A stretch of 64,000 nucleotides of DNA. Source: Phycisphaerales bacterium. GTDB lineage: Bacteria > Planctomycetota > Phycisphaerae > Phycisphaerales > UBA1924. A program made the position numbers and the translations under genes. Positions 44,819 through 54,157 of the stretch are shown piece after piece (the first letter of the stretch is position 1; the number at the start of each line of letters is the position of its first letter). The notes under the pieces were generated by a model, which worked only from the letters and a program-made list of their open reading frames with translations, did not search any database and was not told the origin of the DNA. Location: contig JADJMV010000007.1 in the NCBI GenBank assembly GCA_016709445.1, forward strand, positions 1 through 64,000, in the 5' to 3' direction.

Positions 44819-46108
44819 CTACTCCTCCAGGGGGCCGGCTTCGGCCGGCCCGTCCGGTCCCATGATCTCGCGCATGACCGCCGTGGCGAAACATCCCCGC
44901 GGCAGCTCGAACGCGCACCGCACAAAGGCGCCGTGCTCGTCCATCCCGCCCTCCACCTCCGGGTCGATCACCGGCACGCGCAGCGGGCGTCTCGCACCCT
45001 CGACCGGCCCGCCGTCGCGCTCGAAACGCACCAGCGCCGCCTCGTCCACGCCCGATGCGAGCAGCGCATCGAGCTCACACTCGCCCGGCAGCCCGCCCGC
45101 CCGGCGCATCGAAACCCCCCATATCGGCCCCGAAGGGCTCACCTCGAATCGCGCAATGCGACCGGGCATCTCCGGATCAGCCAACTCGGGTGCCGCGACC
45201 ATAAACGTCGCAAGACTGGCGTGCATGAAGGCCACATCGCCTTCGAGTAGCGCATCGAGCGTGCCTGCATCCTCGCGCCGGGCCAGCACCGCGTTGAATA
45301 CCGCCGACTGGAACGCGGTCACAAAGTAGGCCAGGGCCGAGGGGTCCATCGAGCGGACCGCCTCCTCCGGGGTTGCGCCCGAGGCCAGTGCGTGCAGTGT
45401 CGTCCGCTCCGTCCGCAGCGATCCGTGGAATTCGCCGATCGCCTCGGCAAACCTGCCCTCGGCGTACATCCGACGCCCCGCCACCTGAGCGTCGGGGCGC
45501 GATGCGCTCGGCCCCAGCAAGTGGTCCAATGCCGAAGACCAACGCTCGAGAACGATCGCTCGGCCCACCAGGTGGTTATTGCCCAAGAACCCGAACCGTT
45601 GGGGGCCGATGCGGTTGGCCAGCCCCTCTCGCGACAGCCGATCCATGACCCGCTGCGCCACGAGCGTGGCCTGGATCCCCACCCCCCTCACGCGGATGCT
45701 GAACCGGTTGCCCTTGAGGTGCCCGGGCCGCAGTTTGTTGGCGTGCCGATCAGCCCACAGCACCCCAACCCGATCGTGCCGCAGCATCGGGAAGTCCTCG
45801 ATCTTCCGCCCCGGCGTCCAGACCGACACCATCTGCCTCGTGATCGCGGCCTTGTCCTTGAGCCCCGCGTAGCCCACATCGCGCCGACGCACACCAAAGT
45901 GCTTCGAGATCACACCCACCATCTCGAGCGTGGAGAGGCCCCTCTTCTCCACGAAAAGGTAGATGTGCTCCCCCTCCCCGCTGGGCTGATAGAGCGGGAT
46001 CTCCTCGACGAGGAAATCCTCCGGGCGGTCCCGCAACCGCCCGCCAATCCCCGCCTGGCCCCCTGCCGGAGCGAAACCGGGGTCAAAGTTCTTGTCAACG
46101 TCGATCAT
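44819..46108 (-). CDS. truD: tRNA pseudouridine(13) synthase TruD
   Basis: Makes pseudouridine at position 13 of tRNA. The 429-residue protein has the TruD signature GYAGLKDKAAITRQ with catalytic Asp85. It is followed by the FSIRVRGV and NRIGPQRFGFLGNNHLVG motifs typical of the family. The length is normal for the family, which includes a TruD insertion domain. ATG 46108 is the start, 22 bases after the upstream bifunctional nuclease stop. The HAD gene begins 6 bases after it. All are in one operon. Confidence 0.93.
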   Translation of the reverse strand: MIDVDKNFDPGFAPAGGQAGIGGRLRDRPEDFLVEEIPLYQPSGEGEHIYLFVEKRGLSTLEMVGVISKHFGVRRRDVGYAGLKDKAAITRQMVSVWTPGRKIEDFPMLRHDRVGVLWADRHANKLRPGHLKGNRFSIRVRGVGIQATLVAQRVMDRLSREGLANRIGPQRFGFLGNNHLVGRAIVLERWSSALDHLLGPSASRPDAQVAGRRMYAEGRFAEAIGEFHGSLRTERTTLHALASGATPEEAVRSMDPSALAYFVTAFQSAVFNAVLARREDAGTLDALLEGDVAFMHASLATFMVAAPELADPEMPGRIARFEVSPSGPIWGVSMRRAGGLPGECELDALLASGVDEAALVRFERDGGPVEGARRPLRVPVIDPEVEGGMDEHGAFVRCAFELPRGCFATAVMREIMGPDGPAEAGPLEE

Positions 46109-46130
46109 GTGGTGCGCGCCCTCCCCGGGC

Positions 46131-46568
46131 TCAGCCGGGCTCCTGGGCCGCCTCGATCACGCTGTCCTCGACGTAGATGGGAACCCCCTGCGCGATGCCC
46201 AGCGCAATCGCATCGCTCGGGCGCGAATCCACGTGCAGCGACTCGCCCTCCCGGGTGCGAACGTCGAGCGTGGCGTAGTACGTCTGTTCGGACAAGTCCG
46301 TGATCGAGATGGATTCAAGCTTGGCCCCCAACGCCTCGACGACATTGGCAAGCAGGTCATGGGTCTGCGGCCGCTTGATCGGTACCCCCTTGAGCCGGCG
46401 CTCGATGGCGTGGGCCTCGGGCAGCCCGATCACGATGGGGAACGACCTCGGCTCGCTCAGGGGTTGGGGGCCGCTCCCGGCATCCTCACGCACCTCCCGC
46501 AACTCGATGACCTGCAGGTCATTGAGCTCGCGGATCAGAATCCGGGACAGTTCCATCCGAACGAGCAT
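46131..46568 (-). CDS. Bifunctional nuclease (BFN, DUF151 family)
   Basis: Small cytoplasmic protein of the bifunctional nuclease family, 145 residues. The start is taken as ATG 46568 because GGAGGAGG lies about 6 bases upstream, rather than ATG 46589. Family blocks are FPIVIGLPEAHAIERRLKGVPIKRPQTHDLL, SISITDLSEQTYYATL and DSRPSDAIALGIAQGVPIYV. The SRPSDAIALA pattern is diagnostic. Plant members have RNase/DNase activity; the bacterial role is poorly defined. It is the second gene of the minus operon after nnrE. Confidence 0.85.
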   Translation of the reverse strand: MLVRMELSRILIRELNDLQVIELREVREDAGSGPQPLSEPRSFPIVIGLPEAHAIERRLKGVPIKRPQTHDLLANVVEALGAKLESISITDLSEQTYYATLDVRTREGESLHVDSRPSDAIALGIAQGVPIYVEDSVIEAAQEPG

Positions 46569-46612
46569 CGCGGCCTCCTCCCTGTTCATCGTCGCCGACG
46601 ACGAGGGCCGAG

Positions 46613-47470
46613 TCAAACCTCGCCGGGACCCGGGCCCCCGCGGGCGTGCGAACTCGGCGGCCCCGACGCAGGCCCCTGCCCAGGTTCGCCCGCCGTTCGT
46701 TCCGAGCCCACCGGCCCGCGCCGCGAATCCGCCGCGGGTTGCCCCAGCGACTCGATGAGTTCCCGCGGCACCCCGATGCCGACGACGGTCACATCGCCGG
46801 TCCACCGCTGCGCCGCCAGACGCAGGAAGCCCGGCTTGAGGCCCACAAACGTCACGGTTTCATCGGCTTCAACGGCCTCGCCGCCGCCCGCGGGCTCGCC
46901 CGTGTCACAGTCCAGCCCACTGGGGACGTCGACCGCCAGCACCCGGGCGCCGGCTTCTCTTCGGTTGATCTGGAGAATCACGTCCCGAACAACACCCCGA
47001 GCCGCATCACGAAGCCCGGTGCCGAGCAGCGCATCCACCACCAGTGTCCGCTCCCGCAGCGCAAGCTCAAGTGCCTCCGCCCCGCCCGCTCGGTCCAGCC
47101 GATCCATCCCGATCCCCATCGCCCGGACCACCCCGACCTGGACCCCGGCGTCGCCGCCGATCGCGCCCGGGTCGGTGGTCATGAGGACCCGGACAGGCCA
47201 GCCGGCGTTGTGGAGATGCCTCGCGAGGGCCAGGCCGTCGCCTCCGTTGTTGCCCGGGCCCGCCACGATGACCGCCGATTGGAGGCCGTCCGCCCGCAGC
47301 CTCGCGAGAGCCCGCCCTCGCAGGCCGATGGCGGCGTTCTCCATCAGCACGATCGTCGGTAGGCCGAATCGCTCGGCCGCGAGCCGATCGATGCGGCGCA
47401 CCGCATCCCTGGAGAGCACCCAACCCCCTCCGCCCTCCCCGTTCGGCCCGAGCCCGCCTTCCTTGCGCAT
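46613..47470 (-). CDS. nnrE: NAD(P)H-hydrate epimerase (YjeF N-terminal domain)
   Basis: Repairs hydrated NAD(P)H by epimerising the R and S forms. The 285-residue protein has the YjeF_N pattern IDRLAAERFGLPTIVLMENA, GPGNNGGDG (71-79), VVDALLGTGL and VLAVDVPSGLDCDTGE. It lacks the fused dehydratase (NnrD) domain found in many bacteria; the C-terminal tail is Pro/Gly-rich. ATG 47470 starts it in the 39-base gap to the divergent glycosyltransferase. It is the first gene of the operon nnrE-nuclease-truD-HAD-lgt-dedA. Confidence 0.9.
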   Translation of the reverse strand: MRKEGGLGPNGEGGGGWVLSRDAVRRIDRLAAERFGLPTIVLMENAAIGLRGRALARLRADGLQSAVIVAGPGNNGGDGLALARHLHNAGWPVRVLMTTDPGAIGGDAGVQVGVVRAMGIGMDRLDRAGGAEALELALRERTLVVDALLGTGLRDAARGVVRDVILQINRREAGARVLAVDVPSGLDCDTGEPAGGGEAVEADETVTFVGLKPGFLRLAAQRWTGDVTVVGIGVPRELIESLGQPAADSRRGPVGSERTAGEPGQGPASGPPSSHARGGPGPGEV

Positions 47471-47509
47471 GCCCGAACTCTAGCTCCACGCTACCCTAGC
47501 ACTCCCCGC

Positions 47510-48721
47510 ATGGAGGTCTTCGCAACCACGATCCTCGCCCTTGGGACCGCCGCGGCCGCGGTGCTCGCAGTCTATTGGAGCGTCGGAGTCTTCCGTGTGC
47601 TCAAGACGATGATCCTTCTCCCCTCCGCCCGCTCGGGGCTGGCCCTCCCGCCCCCGGATGTCTCGGTGTGTGTGGTGATCCCCGCGCACAACGAGGCCAA
47701 GGTCCTGGGCAACTTGGTCCATTCCCTCCGGCAGCAGGATCATCCTCGGACCCGGTTCGTGCTCGCTCTGGACCGTTGCACGGACGAGTCTGCGGCCATC
47801 GCCAAAGCCGCAATCGGCCCCGACCCGCGGTTCGAGGTCTTCGAGATCGAGTCCTGTCCGGAAGACTGGGCCGGCAAGGTCAACGCGGTCTGGACCGCGC
47901 TGCACCGCTCCGCACACGCCCCCCATGCCGATCTCCTGCTCTTCTCCGACGCCGACACGACGTTCCATCCGGGCTGCGTGCGCGCAACCGCCGGACTCCT
48001 GCACGCCAGGAATCTCGATCTGCTCAGCCTCATGAGCACGCTGACCAGCGACACGTGGTACGAGCGACTCGTGCAGCCCGCGGCCGCGCTCGAACTCATG
48101 CAGCAATACCCGCCCCTTCGCGCCAGCCGCGCCGAGCGCCGCCGGGCCTTCGCCAACGGGCAGTTCATGCTCTTCCGAGCCCCGCGATACTGGGAGTTTG
48201 GGGGCCACGAGCGCGTCAAGGACCACCTGCTTGAGGACCTCGGCCTCGCCCGGGTCGCGGCCGACGAAGGACTCGCCGCGGCACTGCTCAACGCCGACGG
48301 CGTGCTCATCTGTCGTATGTACCACTCCTGGGCTGCTTTCCGCAAGGGCTGGAAGCGCATCTATACCGAATGCGCCAACCGCAAATCGGAGCGGCTCTCC
48401 CGGTTTGCCTGGCGAGCCCGTCTCGTCGGGGGCGCTCTGCCGCCCATGACGGCCGCGGGCCTCGTCCTCGGCCTGCTCCATGCTTCGTCCACACCCTGGG
48501 TCAACGGGCTGGCGCTTTGGTTGGGGGCGTATGCCCTCGGAGCGTGGGCGTTGGCGATGGTTCTGATCTACCACCTCAGCCGCGCCCCTCTCTGGTTGGC
48601 GTTGTTCCACCCCATCGGGGCGTGGAAGGTCGCCGGCGTTCTGGCCGAGGCGGCGAGCGATCTGGTGCACGATCGGCCCACCGAGTGGGGGGGACGGGCC
48701 TACAGCCGCGTGTCGAGGTAG
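47510..48721 (+). CDS. Glycosyltransferase family 2, membrane-bound
   Basis: Membrane-anchored glycosyltransferase of 403 residues. An N-terminal TM helix (residues 8-25) is followed by the GT-A fold with VVIPAHNEAKVLGNLV, DRCTDES and the DxD motif FSDADTTFH. QFMLFRAPRYWEFGGH and EDLGLARVAADEG supply the later GT2 boxes, and there are C-terminal hydrophobic helices. It resembles hopanoid-associated HpnB-like enzymes, though no hopanoid gene is nearby. ATG 47510 begins it. The exbD gene follows by 24 bases, so they may be cotranscribed. Confidence 0.85.
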   Translation: MEVFATTILALGTAAAAVLAVYWSVGVFRVLKTMILLPSARSGLALPPPDVSVCVVIPAHNEAKVLGNLVHSLRQQDHPRTRFVLALDRCTDESAAIAKAAIGPDPRFEVFEIESCPEDWAGKVNAVWTALHRSAHAPHADLLLFSDADTTFHPGCVRATAGLLHARNLDLLSLMSTLTSDTWYERLVQPAAALELMQQYPPLRASRAERRRAFANGQFMLFRAPRYWEFGGHERVKDHLLEDLGLARVAADEGLAAALLNADGVLICRMYHSWAAFRKGWKRIYTECANRKSERLSRFAWRARLVGGALPPMTAAGLVLGLLHASSTPWVNGLALWLGAYALGAWALAMVLIYHLSRAPLWLALFHPIGAWKVAGVLAEAASDLVHDRPTEWGGRAYSRVSR

Positions 48722-48745
48722 GCCCGGCGCCTCTATCCTCTCCCC

Positions 48746-49204
48746 ATGTACAAGGTCCGCCGCACCACGCCAGAAGTCCGGGTCGAGATGGCGCCGCTGA
48801 TCGACGTTGTGTTTTTGCTGCTGACCTTCTTTGTCTTCGCGATGCTGATGATGGTCCGGGCGCAGGTGCTGGATATCACCCTGCCGTCCCTGGGCGCGGG
48901 CCGCCCGGCGGAGAACGCGACCGCTGTCACTATCTCCATCGCCGCCGATGGCGGCACATTTGTGGACGGTGATGCCGTCGACCGCGACTCGCTCATCGGG
49001 GCGATCCGTGCCAAGATCGAACAGGCGCCTGGTGCAAAGATCAATCTGGCCGCGGATACCGCCAGCAGCGCGGGAGACCTACTCAAGATCGTGGACCTGC
49101 TCAGCAAGAACGGGTACGGAAACTTCCAGCTCTTTGGCACGCCGGAAGCCCCCGCAGGCACAGCGGGGGATCAACCCGTCGCGCCCGCCGCCGGTGGGGA
49201 ATAG
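48746..49204 (+). CDS. ExbD/TolR-type biopolymer transport protein
   Basis: Inner-membrane energy coupler, 152 residues. A short cytoplasmic tail leads to one TM helix with the proton-pathway aspartate (MAPLIDVVFLLLTFFVFAML, D20). A periplasmic domain follows (ITLPSLGAG to LLKIVDLLSKNGYGNFQLFG). It normally works with ExbB/TolQ and a TonB-like protein; a TonB-like gene lies at 50409, but no ExbB is in the window. ATG 48746 is preceded by the glycosyltransferase gene. It converges with the thioredoxin-like gene after a 9-base gap. Confidence 0.88.
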   Translation: MYKVRRTTPEVRVEMAPLIDVVFLLLTFFVFAMLMMVRAQVLDITLPSLGAGRPAENATAVTISIAADGGTFVDGDAVDRDSLIGAIRAKIEQAPGAKINLAADTASSAGDLLKIVDLLSKNGYGNFQLFGTPEAPAGTAGDQPVAPAAGGE

Positions 49205-49213
49205 CCCGCCGGG

Positions 49214-50302
49214 TTAGCCCGGTGCGTCGTACTCCTTGTCAAGCTTGTAGAACTCCAATTCGTTCGACAGGTAGTCCTTGACCGCCGGCGTCGGCGCAAT
49301 ATCGATGGCCCGCTGCATGGCCGCGATCGCCTCGTCGTACTCCTTGCGGTGCATGCGGACCATCGCCAATCCCTGCAGCATCCGGTGGTCCTGGCCCTCC
49401 GTAATCTCTACGGCCCGCTGGGCCAGATGCAGCGCCAAGTCCATGTCGGCGTCGTCAATGCCCAGCGAGTCGGCGATGCCATACGTGAACTGCAGCAGCA
49501 TGTCCGCATTGTCCTTGTACGGACCCGCCAGCATCGAGCGGACATAGGCATACGCCTCGGCATGGCGAGCCCCATCGCTCATCAATGTCTCAAATTTCCA
49601 CCATGCCCACCGCCGCATCGCATCCGGGTTGCTCGCCACGATCGAGTCAACCAAGTCGAGCGCCCGGCCCGTCTCCCCTGCCGACCACGCCGCGTGCAAC
49701 TCGGCCTGCGTCCGGGCGATCTGCTCCTCTTGGGCCGCCGCCTCCGCCGCAGCCTTCTGGGCCGCTTCGAAGTCGTACCGGTCCTCGACAATCTCCTTGA
49801 GCACCTCCGCAAACTGGGGCTGGGCCGGGTGACCAATCCACGCCACCCGCGACTGCTTGTCGATGATGAACGCGCACGGGATGCCATGCTGGCCCGCCGC
49901 CTCCATGTACGTGCTCCAGGTCGTCGTCCCGTTGTCGAATGCCACGCGGTAGTCCATCGCGTCGCCCTTGGCCGCGACGAACTGGCGCACCACGTCGAGC
50001 GTGTTGCTCTCGTCCTCCGCCGTCAGCCCGATGAAGTCCGCGTGCTCACGAAGCTCGTGCTGGAGTTCCGTGAGGTGGGGAATCCCGGCCACGCACGGCC
50101 CGCACCATGTCGCCCAGAACTCCACCGCGTACACCCGCCCCGGCGCGAAAGCACTGATCGGTTCTCCCTTGACCCAGGCCGCCACCCGGAGCGGCGGTGC
50201 CGGATCGCCGACATGCAGCGCGGGAAGGGCAGCCTCCGGCTGAGCCAGCGCAGGTCTTCCCAAGCCGATCGCCAACCCGATCGCGAACAGGGATCTCCAC
50301 AT
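49214..50302 (-). CDS. TlpA-like exported thioredoxin with TPR tail
   Basis: Periplasmic thiol-disulfide protein of 362 residues. A signal peptide (SLFAIGLAIGLGRPALAQ) is followed by a TlpA/ResA-type domain with EFWATWCGPC (WCGPC at 66-70) and a conserved IPCAFIIDKQSRVAWIGH. A helical TPR-like second half begins near residue 165 (AAQEEQIARTQAELHAAW) and ends with MQRAIDIAPTPAVKDYL. The ATG at 50302 opens the signal peptide. It is divergent to the TonB-like gene, with 106 bases between. It may reduce or fold exported proteins, such as cytochromes. Confidence 0.85.
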   Translation of the reverse strand: MWRSLFAIGLAIGLGRPALAQPEAALPALHVGDPAPPLRVAAWVKGEPISAFAPGRVYAVEFWATWCGPCVAGIPHLTELQHELREHADFIGLTAEDESNTLDVVRQFVAAKGDAMDYRVAFDNGTTTWSTYMEAAGQHGIPCAFIIDKQSRVAWIGHPAQPQFAEVLKEIVEDRYDFEAAQKAAAEAAAQEEQIARTQAELHAAWSAGETGRALDLVDSIVASNPDAMRRWAWWKFETLMSDGARHAEAYAYVRSMLAGPYKDNADMLLQFTYGIADSLGIDDADMDLALHLAQRAVEITEGQDHRMLQGLAMVRMHRKEYDEAIAAMQRAIDIAPTPAVKDYLSNELEFYKLDKEYDAPG

Positions 50303-50408
50303 GACGCGCCTCCCCGAGGGTCCCGAGCGCCTGAACCGCGGCGGCGCCCGGGGCGTACCCTTGTACCTGACCATACCACTCCGAAGTCCACCGGATTCAG
50401 GTCAGACC

Positions 50409-51566
50409 ATGGACTTGGCGATCACGACATACGACTCCGGTCTGCGGGGCAGGCTGGCAACCGCCTTGGCGGTGAGCGTCGCGGCTCACCTCGCCCTCGC
50501 TGTCCTCGTCATTGGGCGATCGAATTGGGGGAAAGCACCGGAAGTCTTCTCCGCCGCCCTGCCGGTTCCAAAAACTGAACAAAACGCTATCAAACCCGGG
50601 ATCGAGCAGTCCCAGGCAGTGACGATTAACTGGCTCGGGTTTGCCGAGCCGACCGAGCACCGGGCCCAGCCGAGCGATGCCGAGCAGGCCGCCTTCGCCC
50701 CAGAGCCGGTCGGCGACCCGACCCGAACCGAGGCGCCAGCCCCACAGGCCCAAGCCCAAGCCCAAGCCCAAGCTCAGGCTGATCCAACCTCTCCGCCGGA
50801 GGAAATCGCCGCGCTCCCCCAACCCCAGCCCGATCTCCAGCCCGATCCAAGCCCCGCCCAACCTGCAGGCATCGAGGTCCCGGCCATCGACCCCTCGGAG
50901 CCCGCGATGCTCGCCTCACCCGCGGAGCTCGACGCACCGGCGCCTCCCCTGCTGGCGCTCCGATCAGCATCACCGGAGTTGCCCTCCAGCCCCCTCATCA
51001 AGATCGTCTCGCGTGCCTCTGCCCCAGCCTCGTCCGAGCCCCGGGCTCAAGCCGATACCAATCCGGAGAACTCCCCCGAAGCCGGACCACCCGCCCCCCC
51101 GGCGGCTCAGCCCGCGGAGGCGGCTCCCGCCGCACCCGCAAGTCCCTCGCCCGGCGAACCCAACGACGCGATCCCGTCGGACAAGGAGTCCGCGGCGACC
51201 TCCCGAGACCAGACCATCGACTGGCATCCGGGGCGGCCCCCGGCGACCGAGGGCCTCGACATCACGACGGTGAATCCCAAGTTCGCCATCACGACGCGTC
51301 TGGCGGCCGTGCCCCGCAACCCCGTGGTGCGGATCGACTTCCGTAAGTCCGGCCGCGTCGCCAAGGCCGAGTTCTTGCCCGGACTTGCGACCGGCTACGC
51401 GGATGTGGACGGCCCGCTCCTCGACGCCCTTTACCGTTGGACCGCCAAAGGGAAGGCCCTCGATGCCCTCGCCAAGGACGATGCGGATGCCGTGGTCTCC
51501 TTCCGAATGCGCATCGTGCTGATTCCGAGCGCCGGCCCCGTACGCAAGGGCACCTCTGACCGATAG
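50409..51566 (+). CDS. TonB-like energy transducer
   Basis: Predicted TonB-family protein of 385 residues. An N-terminal TM helix (LATALAVSVAAHLALAVLVIG) anchors it. A long Pro/Ala/Gln linker follows with a PQAQAQAQAQAQAQ run (about 113-128). The C-terminal domain (ITTRLAAVPRNPVVRIDFRKSGRVAKAEFLPG) resembles the TonB C-terminal beta fold. Such a protein would span the periplasm and contact outer-membrane transporters, using ExbB/ExbD. An ExbD gene lies 1.2 kb upstream. ATG 50409 starts the TM. The next gene follows by 8 bases. Confidence 0.7.
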   Translation: MDLAITTYDSGLRGRLATALAVSVAAHLALAVLVIGRSNWGKAPEVFSAALPVPKTEQNAIKPGIEQSQAVTINWLGFAEPTEHRAQPSDAEQAAFAPEPVGDPTRTEAPAPQAQAQAQAQAQADPTSPPEEIAALPQPQPDLQPDPSPAQPAGIEVPAIDPSEPAMLASPAELDAPAPPLLALRSASPELPSSPLIKIVSRASAPASSEPRAQADTNPENSPEAGPPAPPAAQPAEAAPAAPASPSPGEPNDAIPSDKESAATSRDQTIDWHPGRPPATEGLDITTVNPKFAITTRLAAVPRNPVVRIDFRKSGRVAKAEFLPGLATGYADVDGPLLDALYRWTAKGKALDALAKDDADAVVSFRMRIVLIPSAGPVRKGTSDR

Positions 51567-51574
51567 GAACTCCC

Positions 51575-52234
51575 ATGCGGCCAGTCTCCGCCGTCATCCT
51601 GAGTCTGGCGCTCTCCGCAGTGGCATCTGCGCAGTCGGTGGATGACGACCGCTTCCGGGAGATCGAGGCCGGCTTTGAAGACCTCAGCCCAAACGCGGTG
51701 AGCAACCGCTTCATGCCGGTGGATCTGCGCGCCCCCACGGGCTTTGACCGGCTGTATGAGCTGGTGGACGCCCCCGGCCTGCTCGCCCGGCGAGCAGGGG
51801 CAATTACAGCCGTATTCGATCGCAGTGTCTACGCGGGCGACGCCACCCCGCTCGTGCCCCCCGGGACAGTGTTCTACGTGGGCAGCCTGCCGATCCGCCT
51901 CGGGGAGCCCGGGGTGCTGACGCCGCGCCAGCGCCCGCTCGCACCGGGCTCGAAATGGAACCAGGAACAGGCCGGTTCGGCCTCGCCCGTTCCCGCCGAT
52001 TTGGCGGTCCAGCCCCTCGATCTTCGGGTCCGTCCGGACTCTCCGACCGGGGCTGCGGCCCAGACCGTGGCGGGCTCGATGTGGTCGGACGAGATCTACC
52101 GCCAACGCCGACTCGGGGAATTGCTCCGCCGGGCCGAGTGGACAATGAGAGAGGTTCAAACACGATCAGTGCGCGAGGAGGCGTCAAGCTCCAGCGAGAG
52201 TCCATCCCCGGCCCGCGGCGGGCCGGATCGCTGA
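51575..52234 (+). CDS. Exported hypothetical protein
   Basis: A 219-residue protein with a cleavable signal peptide (MRPVSAVILSLALSAVASAQ). The mature region has no recognised domain. It contains FMPVDLRAPTGFDRLYEL and VPPGTVFYVGSLPIRLGEPG, and a Ser-rich tail. It starts 8 bases after the TonB-like gene and is probably in its operon, so a periplasmic partner role is possible. It ends 12 bases before the convergent floA. Confidence 0.7.
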   Translation: MRPVSAVILSLALSAVASAQSVDDDRFREIEAGFEDLSPNAVSNRFMPVDLRAPTGFDRLYELVDAPGLLARRAGAITAVFDRSVYAGDATPLVPPGTVFYVGSLPIRLGEPGVLTPRQRPLAPGSKWNQEQAGSASPVPADLAVQPLDLRVRPDSPTGAAAQTVAGSMWSDEIYRQRRLGELLRRAEWTMREVQTRSVREEASSSSESPSPARGGPDR

Positions 52235-52246
52235 ACGAGACTCACC

Positions 52247-53386
52247 TCAGGACTGGGGCTTCGGCCGATCACCCGAGCCGTCCCCGGCAATAGACGCGCG
52301 CATGCTGGTGTCGGCCTGGATGTTCTGGAGCCTGTAGTAGTCCATCACCCCCAGCCGCCCCGCCCGGAACGCATCGGCGATCGCCCTGGGTACCTCGGCC
52401 TGCGAGAGCGTGACCAGGGCCTGATTCTCCTGGATCTTCGCCTTGTTCTCCTGCTCGAGGGCGACAGCCATGGCTCGCCGCTTCTCGGCCTCGGCCTGGA
52501 ATCGACGCTTGTCGGCCTCGGCCTGGTCGGCCTGGAGCTTGGCGCCGATGTTCTCACCGACGTCGATATCGGCAATGTCGATGGAGAGGATCTCGAAGGC
52601 GGTGCCGGCGTCGAGCCCCTTGGCCATCACCGCCTTGGAGATGCGGTCGGGGTTCTCCAGCACCTGCTTATGGGAGTCGGCCGAACCGATCGCCGAGACG
52701 ATGCCCTCGCCGACGCGAGCGACAATCGTGTCCTCGGTAGCGCCGCCGATCAGGCGGGCAAGATTGGTGCGGACCGTCACGCGAGCGCGGGCCTTGAGCT
52801 GGATACCGTCCTTGGCGACCGCGTCGATCGTGGAGCGTCCCTGGGCGGGGTTCGGGCAATCGATGACCTTCGGATTCACGCTCGTATTGACGGCGTCGAG
52901 GATGTCGCGTCCCGCCAGGTCGATCGCCGTGGAGACGTTCCAGGGCAGCTCGATCCTCGCATTCCGCGCGGCGATCATGGCCGAGATCACGTTCGGCACC
53001 CGGCCGCCGGAGAGGTAGTGCGTCTCGAGCTGTGCCGTTGAGATCTCGAGCCCAGCCTTGACCGCCCGGATCCGTGAGAAGACGACAGTCCGGATATCGA
53101 CCTTGCGGAGCCGCATGCCGATCAGGTCGAGCAGCCGGACGCGGGCGTTCGAAAGCAGGGCCTGGACATAGAGGTTGATGAACTGCCCCACCAGGAACAG
53201 CACGACCACGAAAAAGAGCGCGACGACGATGATCCCGACCAGCAGCGCCTTGTCCCCGGCGGTGGATTGGGCGAGGACCGGGCGGAGCGGTGCCGCGTCA
53301 CCGCCCGCGGCGAAAGCCCGGCCGGTCATGGCGAAGATCGAGCCGATGGCCGAGAGCTTCAGGACGGAAGGTCGTTGCGTGCGCAT
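52247..53386 (-). CDS. floA: Flotillin-like protein FloA
   Basis: Membrane-associated SPFH-domain protein that organises lipid-raft-like microdomains. The 379-residue product has an N-terminal segment and a hydrophobic hairpin at about 48-70 (LLVGIIVVALFFVVVLFLVG). The SPFH domain follows with IRAVKAGLEIST, LIGGATEDTIVARVGEGIVSAIG and DVGENIGAKLQADQAEADK. The C-terminus has the coiled AEAEKRRAMAVALEQENKAK helix and an acidic-poor tail. ATG 53386 begins the sequence. The upstream genes are two nfeD homologues, which is the standard FloA operon arrangement. Confidence 0.93.
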   Translation of the reverse strand: MRTQRPSVLKLSAIGSIFAMTGRAFAAGGDAAPLRPVLAQSTAGDKALLVGIIVVALFFVVVLFLVGQFINLYVQALLSNARVRLLDLIGMRLRKVDIRTVVFSRIRAVKAGLEISTAQLETHYLSGGRVPNVISAMIAARNARIELPWNVSTAIDLAGRDILDAVNTSVNPKVIDCPNPAQGRSTIDAVAKDGIQLKARARVTVRTNLARLIGGATEDTIVARVGEGIVSAIGSADSHKQVLENPDRISKAVMAKGLDAGTAFEILSIDIADIDVGENIGAKLQADQAEADKRRFQAEAEKRRAMAVALEQENKAKIQENQALVTLSQAEVPRAIADAFRAGRLGVMDYYRLQNIQADTSMRASIAGDGSGDRPKPQS

Positions 53387-53650
53387 GAGTCGTTTCCCCT
53401 GCCGGTGAGGTAGGCCCCGAGTCGATGGGGCAGTATATCGGCCCGCGGACCCGGAGCGGTGGGCAGTCCACGTTGCGCAGGCTCTGGTTCGGGGGTGCCG
53501 GAGTGCCTGGCGGGAGACGGGCGGACGGGCCCCTCCTCGCCTGCATCCGACCTCAGCAAGAGCGTCACGAAGCGGGGATGGGGAGTACACCTGCCGACGC
53601 CGGGCCGTCGCCGCGACGTCTGACGGGCCGGGCCGGCGGCGCATGGAACG

Positions 53651-54157
53651 TCAAATCGCCCGGACCTTGATCTCGTTGTCGTGCACCGCGGTGACGCGGA
53701 CCCGGGCGCCCGCCTCGATCATGCTGGTCTCTGCGAGTGCTTCGTAGCGTTCCCCCGCAATGCGGACAACGCCCACAGGGCGCAGCGTCGCGATCACCTC
53801 TCCCTCGGCCCCGACGAGGGCTTGCCGCCGGTCCCGCTCGGCCTTCTCGGCCTGACGCTGGTTGGCGAGTTCTTCCTCGCTGATATTGCCGAGCAGCATC
53901 TGCCGCCCGATCGGCGTGTTCGGCCACACCTTGATCGCGAAGCCGAAGGCCAGCGGGCCCATCACGAGGACCGTGAGCACCCCGACCAGGCCCCACGTCT
54001 TGTCCACCTGGAAGAGCACGATCACCCCCGCCAACGTCGCGACCCCCGCCGAGATCGCGAGCAGCCCGCCGCTGGGAATGAACACCTCGGCCACGACCAG
54101 CAGCACCGCGGCCGCCAGAAGACCAAGGCCCAGCATCAATAATCCCTGGTCGCTCAC
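53651..54157 (-). CDS. NfeD family protein, short form
   Basis: Membrane protein of 168 residues. Three or four TM segments (LLMLGLGLLAAAVLLVVAEVFIP, LLAISAGVATLAGVIVLF, LVGVLTVLVMGPLAFGFAIKV) precede a small soluble OB-fold domain (GAEGEVIATLRPVGVVRIAGERYEAL). NfeD proteins modulate flotillin assemblies. It overlaps the stop of the long nfeD by four bases and lies 264 bases before floA. The 264-base gap (53387-53650) shows no gene and may hold the floA promoter. Confidence 0.88.
   Translation of the reverse strand: MSDQGLLMLGLGLLAAAVLLVVAEVFIPSGGLLAISAGVATLAGVIVLFQVDKTWGLVGVLTVLVMGPLAFGFAIKVWPNTPIGRQMLLGNISEEELANQRQAEKAERDRRQALVGAEGEVIATLRPVGVVRIAGERYEALAETSMIEAGARVRVTAVHDNEIKVRAI

Noticed and set aside
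50740..50790. Tandem repeat in the TonB-like gene as a separate mobile element
   Set aside because: It encodes a short Ala-Gln linker expected in TonB-like proteins and stays in frame, so it is ordinary linker variation.
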